DNA from: Borovskyia barvae
Taxonomy: Eukaryota; Euglenozoa; Kinetoplastea; Trypanosomatida; Trypanosomatidae
Direction: 5' to 3'
DNA length: 64,000 nt
Assembly (NCBI GenBank): GCA_030849085.1
Contig: JASAOM010001084.1
Location: 62,001-126,000, forward strand
In this document: positions 59,435 through 64,000 of the stretch, piece by piece
How positions within the stretch are numbered: position 1 is the stretch's first letter
How the letters are laid out: every line of letters starts with the position of its first letter
The notes under the pieces: model-generated
Told to the model about the DNA's origin: nothing
The model's input: the letters and a program-made list of their open reading frames with translations, nothing else
The model's database searches: none
Translations under genes and position numbers: made by a program

Positions 59435-61594
59435 TCAGAGAGACGGAGGCAACATGCTTGTGACTTCCTTCATCAACGCACTCCACACGCCGTCATCGCG
59501 GATGTGGCACACCACGTCCAGAGAGGACGTCGTCGCCCACGGCACAGAAGAGGTGGCTTGCGCCGTATCCAAGGTGACCCGCTGGCCGTTGCTGCGGCGT
59601 GTGTTCAAGCGCTGCAGCTCATCTCGAAAGGAGCGCAGCTGTCGGTGATGCGATGCGGTGTCCCCTGCCGCGTCGTACAGCAGGGCCGCTCTACAGTGCA
59701 GCTTGGAAAGCAGGCGCAGCGTCCACGCCACCTCTGTCACTGCTTCCGGTGACGGCACGGCCACGGCTGTATCGATGCCGTGCCCCACCAACGGCACCGG
59801 CCACGGGCAGTGCCACCCGAGAAGTCCTCGGGCAACCGGCAGGGCTCTCACACACTGGTCAGCGTACGCCTGCAGCTGCGAAACGGAGAGCGAGGTGGCA
59901 CCTTCCAGCCCCAGGCGCCGAGCGGTCAGCACCACTTGAGCTCGGTTCGCCAACGCCACCACAAGTTGCCTCCTTAAGGTGTACAAAACCCACTGCAGTG
60001 GGGTTGGCGCGAGACTCTGACCTCCGCGCGGCACAGCAGTGAGCAGTGCTTCCCTCCCTCCTGGTTGATCCGCGGCGAGGGAAGCCCTCCATCGCATCGC
60101 CGCCCGCGCAGGAGCCAAGGCATGGTCCTCCATGAGCTTTGATGCCAACCGGCACGCACTCGTCTGCGTGCCCGAATGCGTAGTGCTCCACGCTTGGCAC
60201 ACGAGCACGTGGTTGAAGTAGTGAGATGCGCTGCTGACGCGAAGCGACGCGAGAATGTGTTGTTCGAGTGCGGTGATCGCACGCGAGAGTGAGGACGGGA
60301 GGTCGTCGCCACGGCGGCGCGTTGACGTGGCCAGCCCGGCGGCAGAAGAAAGCGTGCTCGTTCTGAGGGACTGCTCTGCGGCATGGGCGCGGCTTCGCTC
60401 CTCCCGCTCGGTGAACAAAAGAAGATCATCCGTGCCGCGCTGCAGCCCGACATCGTGAGTCACGAGGAAGCTGGTGCCGCTTTGGGCCTTTGACGCACTG
60501 GCTCGGTACGACTGCATGGCCTCTGCCCAGGCGTCGTCGACCGTCGCAGACTCTGAAGAATGCACGAGCCGCTGGAAAGCCTCTGCCCCATCGCCCGCAT
60601 CGGCATCCGCTGGCCGCAGAAAGCTATCGTAAAGCCTCTGCGCAAGCTGGACAGCGCTGCGTACGTCAAGTGGATGCGACTCCGCCACGATGCATTCAGT
60701 GAGTCGCACCAGCAAGCCCGTAGGGCATGCCTGCTGTTGTGGTAACGCGGCAGAGTAGGGTGGCGCACCCATCGCGGCGTCACGCCCGGCTGGAGTTGGG
60801 CAACTGTCGAGCTGCAGGCGACGGCAGAGGCCCCACTGAAGAGACGTCCCTAACGCGTTGCCGGCGTCGATGACGCGCTGCGTCGCCGAAAATGCGATCG
60901 GCACTGCGATTGATGCATCCGCGGCGAAGTTGTTGACGATCTTGAGGATAAGTTCCGTAGACCATGTCACGCGCCAACCCTGGATGCCGGCTGCATCGCG
61001 TGTCGCGCTCTCCATCTCCTCCGCCTCCTCCACTTTTTTTGCAGGAGGCAAACCACTCGGGGTTGATGCCGACGTGTGCACCGCGCGACAACACTTCTTC
61101 ACTGTGGCAGCCATGTCAGCATCTAACGGAGGGTGGTGCCCACCCTTCGTGCTATCGTAGAGACAACACAACAGACGGGATAGCTCGGCTCGCAGCACCG
61201 CCGCCACGCACCCGCTCAACGCAGCCCTTCCCACCAAGGATAGGGCGCCATACGGGCCGACGGGGTATATTTGTACAAGGGCACTGCCGCTCTTGCCCTC
61301 ACCCCACACCGCATCGTACATCTTGCAAAGCAGCGGCAGAGACACCGGCGAGTACCGGGCAGACGACGATGACAACCCGACGGGAAGCTCCTCGGCCGCT
61401 GCTGTGCGGAGGTCCACAATAGGAATGCGTGTGTCACCAGCCACGACGCAGGTCGCCACAGGCCATCCTGCCCACACCTCCGTCACCTGCGGTGCGACCG
61501 CGCACACGTAGACGGCATGGAGGTGCTCCTCGGCGGCAGTATCGACGATATCCTCGTGTTGTGTTGGCGTCAGGATGTACGAGGTGCGCAGCAT
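59435..61594 (-). CDS. Conserved-looking protein of unknown function, 719 residues
   Basis: Not recognised. The N-terminal ~150 residues (MLRTSYILTPTQHEDIVDTA) look like a compact alpha/beta domain. The rest is largely helical and Ala/Leu/Arg-rich with few membrane-like segments, including LLVRLTECIVAESHPLDVRS near 305 and LRRQLVVALANRAQVVLTARR near 540. The region at 430-470 is charged and probably flexible. No signal peptide. The start is uncertain: the frame is open upstream, an in-frame Met lies at 61669, but the best acceptor AG is at 61647-61646, downstream of that Met, making 61594 the first in-frame ATG. Low-complexity content is modest compared with its neighbours, which supports a real, constrained protein. 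Confidence 0.78.
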   Translation of the reverse strand: MLRTSYILTPTQHEDIVDTAAEEHLHAVYVCAVAPQVTEVWAGWPVATCVVAGDTRIPIVDLRTAAAEELPVGLSSSSARYSPVSLPLLCKMYDAVWGEGKSGSALVQIYPVGPYGALSLVGRAALSGCVAAVLRAELSRLLCCLYDSTKGGHHPPLDADMAATVKKCCRAVHTSASTPSGLPPAKKVEEAEEMESATRDAAGIQGWRVTWSTELILKIVNNFAADASIAVPIAFSATQRVIDAGNALGTSLQWGLCRRLQLDSCPTPAGRDAAMGAPPYSAALPQQQACPTGLLVRLTECIVAESHPLDVRSAVQLAQRLYDSFLRPADADAGDGAEAFQRLVHSSESATVDDAWAEAMQSYRASASKAQSGTSFLVTHDVGLQRGTDDLLLFTEREERSRAHAAEQSLRTSTLSSAAGLATSTRRRGDDLPSSLSRAITALEQHILASLRVSSASHYFNHVLVCQAWSTTHSGTQTSACRLASKLMEDHALAPARAAMRWRASLAADQPGGREALLTAVPRGGQSLAPTPLQWVLYTLRRQLVVALANRAQVVLTARRLGLEGATSLSVSQLQAYADQCVRALPVARGLLGWHCPWPVPLVGHGIDTAVAVPSPEAVTEVAWTLRLLSKLHCRAALLYDAAGDTASHHRQLRSFRDELQRLNTRRSNGQRVTLDTAQATSSVPWATTSSLDVVCHIRDDGVWSALMKEVTSMLPPSL

Positions 61595-61645
61595 CACGGC
61601 AAAGATGTTGAGAGCGAGCCCTCGTTGCTCCCGCTCATCCTCTCT

Positions 61646-61647
61646 CT
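61646..61647 (-). promoter_or_regulatory. Candidate spliced-leader acceptor for the 719-residue protein gene
   Basis: A long pyrimidine tract (complement of about 61690-61765) is followed, with no earlier AG, by AG at 61647-61646. Messages starting here would carry a 15-codon upstream frame that overlaps the main start. Confidence 0.45.
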
Positions 61648-62191
61648 CGTAGGTGCGTAAGGCGTGCATGTACGTGTGTTTGGCATTGATGGGGAAGGGA
61701 GAAGGGACGCAGATGCGGAAAGGACGAGAAGAAGAAGGAAAGGATAGAGATATAGAAGGGGGGGGGGCAGCCATTGTCATGGATGCTTGGCAAGGGAAGG
61801 GGAGATGGAAAGATGCACTCTCCCGCGATCCGATCGACGTAGCCCAAAGCATCACCGGAGCGAGCGAAAAAAAAGAGAGGGGATAGGGATGCGGAGACCT
61901 CTTCTGCGCATCGTCGCATGGTGTCTCTTCTCCTCCCCCTCTCTCCCTCCCGCCGTGGCAGAGAAGAAAGAGAGCACATGGTTTCTCTTTGCCTAAATTC
62001 ACAGCGGCATACACACACAATCACAAACATATATATATGTATATATGTTCGTTTCGATCGCTCGCGCTGTATTGACGGCGAGCTCTTCTTCCAATAAGGG
62101 GGGGGGTATTCAGTCATTTCTCTCTTCAGTTAGTAAAGAGAATTTTTATGTTAGCCACACGGACCCCACCGGTCTCTCTTTAAGTCGCAGA

Positions 62192-62230
62192 CACACACAC
62201 ACACACACGCACACACACACACACACACAC
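62192..62230 (+). repeat. (CA)n microsatellite
   Basis: About 19 CA units with one interruption, in the presumed 3' UTR of NOP56. Confidence 0.85.
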
Positions 62231-62755
62231 GCCAACTTCTACACACACAAACCACGAGCCCCCCCCCTCACGCTGTTCCTCCTTAGGAAAAGACATCAGG
62301 AGGAGCGAGGGTCTTCCCTTAAGAGTAAAAAAAAGAATTTAGATGAGGGAAAAATGAAAAGTGGGGACATGAAGGGGCACATCCGCGTGGAGGGGTGTTG
62401 TGCGTGCGTGTAACTGCAGTGTCACGCTTCTCCTCTGCCCCCCTCCCCTCCCTTTCGCAAGAGAAGCAAGAGAGAGCAGCACCGCACCAACACAGAAGCA
62501 CACACGCACACACACATAAGTGCCTCGGACAGATCGAGGCAAGAGGTTGCCTCACCTGATCTTGCGCTTCTCCCTTCCTTTCTCTCGTTGTTGACGTTGA
62601 CGTCTCGCGGTCGCCGCTACAGGGGAGGGGCAGGGCAGGGCGGGGGGGGGGCACTGGAGCGCATCCCTCTTCTCATCTCCCCCTTCCACAAAAACCGGGG
62701 AGGGGAAAAGGCGGCTCACTTCATTAGCGGTGAGGAGAACTTTGTGCCTCTCCAG

Positions 62756-64000
62756 TTACTCCGAGTCTGACGCGGCAGCGACCTTACGGGACTTCTTTGG
62801 ACGTGGCGCCTCCTCCTCTGCCTCCTCGTTCGCCCCCGCTGCCTTGCGGTCACGCTTCTTCAGGATACGCTGATACTGCTCGAGCGCCTCCGCCATCGCG
62901 GCCTTGTTGCTCGGGGGCTTGTTGCCGGTGTCGAAGAAGTTGAGTCGTGCCTCCACCTGCTCGCGCAGCTTCTCCCCGAAGACGGTCGGCGGGGCGTCCA
63001 TAAAGCAGTCGATGCGGCACGCCAAGGCCGCTTTATTGGCGAGGTACCGTGAGATCTTTCCTCGGTGCTCCTTTGCAGCGCGCTGGATGAAGCTGGAGTG
63101 GAAGATGAGGCCGTACTTGGGGGTGTTGCCTTTCTTCTTCTTGAGCGCGCGGAAGAGTGCCTTCTCGGCTCCCAGAATTTGAATAGTGCTGGCCGGTGCC
63201 TTCGCCAGATTTGTCAGCGAGCCGGCCTTGGAGATGAGCTTCGCGCCGATGGTCTGCCCCATCAGCTGCGTAAGGTTGGGGGCCACCAGCATCATCTTGT
63301 CCACCAGGTACTGCGCTAGGGCGACGCGGTAGTTGCCGAGGGAGGCAACGCGCTTCGCAAAGGTGCTGATGCAGTCCCAATCCACTTCGGCCATATCGCC
63401 ACCCATCGAAGTCACCGCCTTCTCGTAGACGCGCGCCGCGAGGGCCTCGTCTCCTTCGAGGATGTCTCCCAACTTCGCTTTCACATCCTCTTCTGCGAGC
63501 TCTTCGAGCGAGCTGCGATTGCCGATGAGCAGCGCCACGTTGGCATACTTCAGCGGCTCCGGAACTTCCTTCGCTAGCTCAGGGAAGTGCCACCCATACC
63601 ACTCCTTCACGCGCATACCGAGGAGGTTGACCCCCTTGTCCATGTGCTCCATCAGCGCAGAGGCTTGAATAATCATGTTGTCGCTGCGGTGCACGTTAAA
63701 CTTCACCTTGTTGCGGGAGAAGGCGTGACCGAGACCGCATTGGGCGCGCGGGATGTCCCCCTCTCCGTGCTCCGGCAGCAACTTCTCCGCGTGCAGGCGG
63801 ATGCAGCGGCAGACCTCGGCCACACTCTCGTTGCACACCACCGGTATATGTAGTTCATCGTGTATGGCACTGCCGAGCTTGGGGTCCTGCACCCCTAACT
63901 CCCAGTTGGCCTCCTCCTTCGCAAGTTTCTTCGCAAAGGCGGCAGTGAGAAAGTTGTTGAGGAAGGTGCTGATAATGTTCTCCGAGATGCAGACGGCATC
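62756..64000 (-). CDS. NOP56: NOP56, box C/D snoRNP core protein, partial (5' end outside window)
   Basis: 415 codons of a gene that continues past the window edge. It is the NOP56 member of the NOP56/NOP58/Prp31 group: core of box C/D snoRNPs that guide 2'-O-methylation and processing of rRNA in the nucleolus. Seen in order: AQCGLGHAFSRNKVKF, MRVKEWYGWHFPEL, the Nop domain VAPNLTQLMGQTIGAKLISK, ASTIQILGAEKALFRALK, GNTPKYGLIFHSSFI, and ISRYLANKAALACRIDCF. The last, together with VFGEKLREQVEARLNFFDTG, matches NOP56 and not NOP58. The tail is Lys/Glu-rich (KKSRKVAAASDSE), shorter than in yeast. A GTG near 63892 is not a start; the reading frame runs unbroken to 64000. Confidence 0.95.
   Translation of the reverse strand, partial: DAVCISENIISTFLNNFLTAAFAKKLAKEEANWELGVQDPKLGSAIHDELHIPVVCNESVAEVCRCIRLHAEKLLPEHGEGDIPRAQCGLGHAFSRNKVKFNVHRSDNMIIQASALMEHMDKGVNLLGMRVKEWYGWHFPELAKEVPEPLKYANVALLIGNRSSLEELAEEDVKAKLGDILEGDEALAARVYEKAVTSMGGDMAEVDWDCISTFAKRVASLGNYRVALAQYLVDKMMLVAPNLTQLMGQTIGAKLISKAGSLTNLAKAPASTIQILGAEKALFRALKKKKGNTPKYGLIFHSSFIQRAAKEHRGKISRYLANKAALACRIDCFMDAPPTVFGEKLREQVEARLNFFDTGNKPPSNKAAMAEALEQYQRILKKRDRKAAGANEEAEEEAPRPKKSRKVAAASDSE

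Larger units (their letters stand above)
61595..62755. other. Intergenic region, NOP56 to 719-residue protein gene
   Basis: No gene seen. It holds the splice tract for the 719-residue protein, TA stretches near 62029-62046, a CA run at 62192-62230, and a plus-strand G-run cluster at 62622-62651. Confidence 0.7.

Noticed and set aside
62192-62230. CRISPR-like or telomere-like repeats
   Set aside because: The repeats are dinucleotide or trinucleotide microsatellites without unique spacers, and no TTAGGG array is present.
62756-63892. NOP58 as the identity of the last gene, and GTG at 63892 as its start
   Set aside because: SRYLANK, RID and VFGEKLREQVE match NOP56, and the frame continues unbroken to the window edge, so the start is outside.

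Overview
The window looks like nuclear DNA of a trypanosomatid, most likely a member of the Leishmaniinae (Leishmania and close relatives). Every gene I can support lies on the minus strand, no gene shows an intron, and genes are separated by 0.6-2.5 kb of low-complexity DNA rich in pyrimidine runs, (TA)n, (CA)n and G/C homopolymers. This is the layout of a polycistronic transcription unit whose messages are separated by trans-splicing and polyadenylation. Kinetoplastid-specific content (KKT4-like kinetochore protein, FBT-type folate/biopterin transporters, amastin-like membrane proteins) agrees. From memory, the order NOP56 ... IDH, KKT4, SEC23, folate transporters resembles one segment of Trypanosoma brucei chromosome 8 and of Leishmania chromosome 10.

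In the direction of transcription (high to low coordinates) the genes are: NOP56 (5' part outside the window); an unrecognised 719-residue protein; a cysteine-rich type I surface protein; two related eight-span amastin-like proteins in tandem; an unrecognised 741-residue coiled-coil protein; a probable mitochondrial protein with a decayed pterin-carbinolamine-dehydratase fold; a COPI-associated four-span Golgi protein; a REXO-type DEDDh exonuclease; a 2373-residue coiled-coil protein with a degenerate receiver-like domain; mitochondrial NADP isocitrate dehydrogenase; the KKT4-like BRCT protein; the COPII coat protein Sec23; a 2011-residue membrane-anchored alpha/beta hydrolase; an MPN-domain protein; and two tandem folate/biopterin transporters, the last cut by the window edge.

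The genes do not form one pathway; trypanosomatid units mix functions. Small groupings exist (Sec23 and the COPI-associated protein in the early secretory pathway; NOP56 and the REXO exonuclease in RNA processing), but I see no evidence that these are more than chance. Most start codons were set by trimming low-complexity N-terminal extensions back to the first ATG after a polypyrimidine tract plus AG. No tRNA, rRNA, CRISPR, transposon or retroelement was recognised. The most unusual points are the receiver-like domain, the split alpha/beta hydrolase, the pseudo-dehydratase, the sharp gene-conversion tract between the two transporters, and a pair of mutually exclusive hairpins downstream of SEC23.
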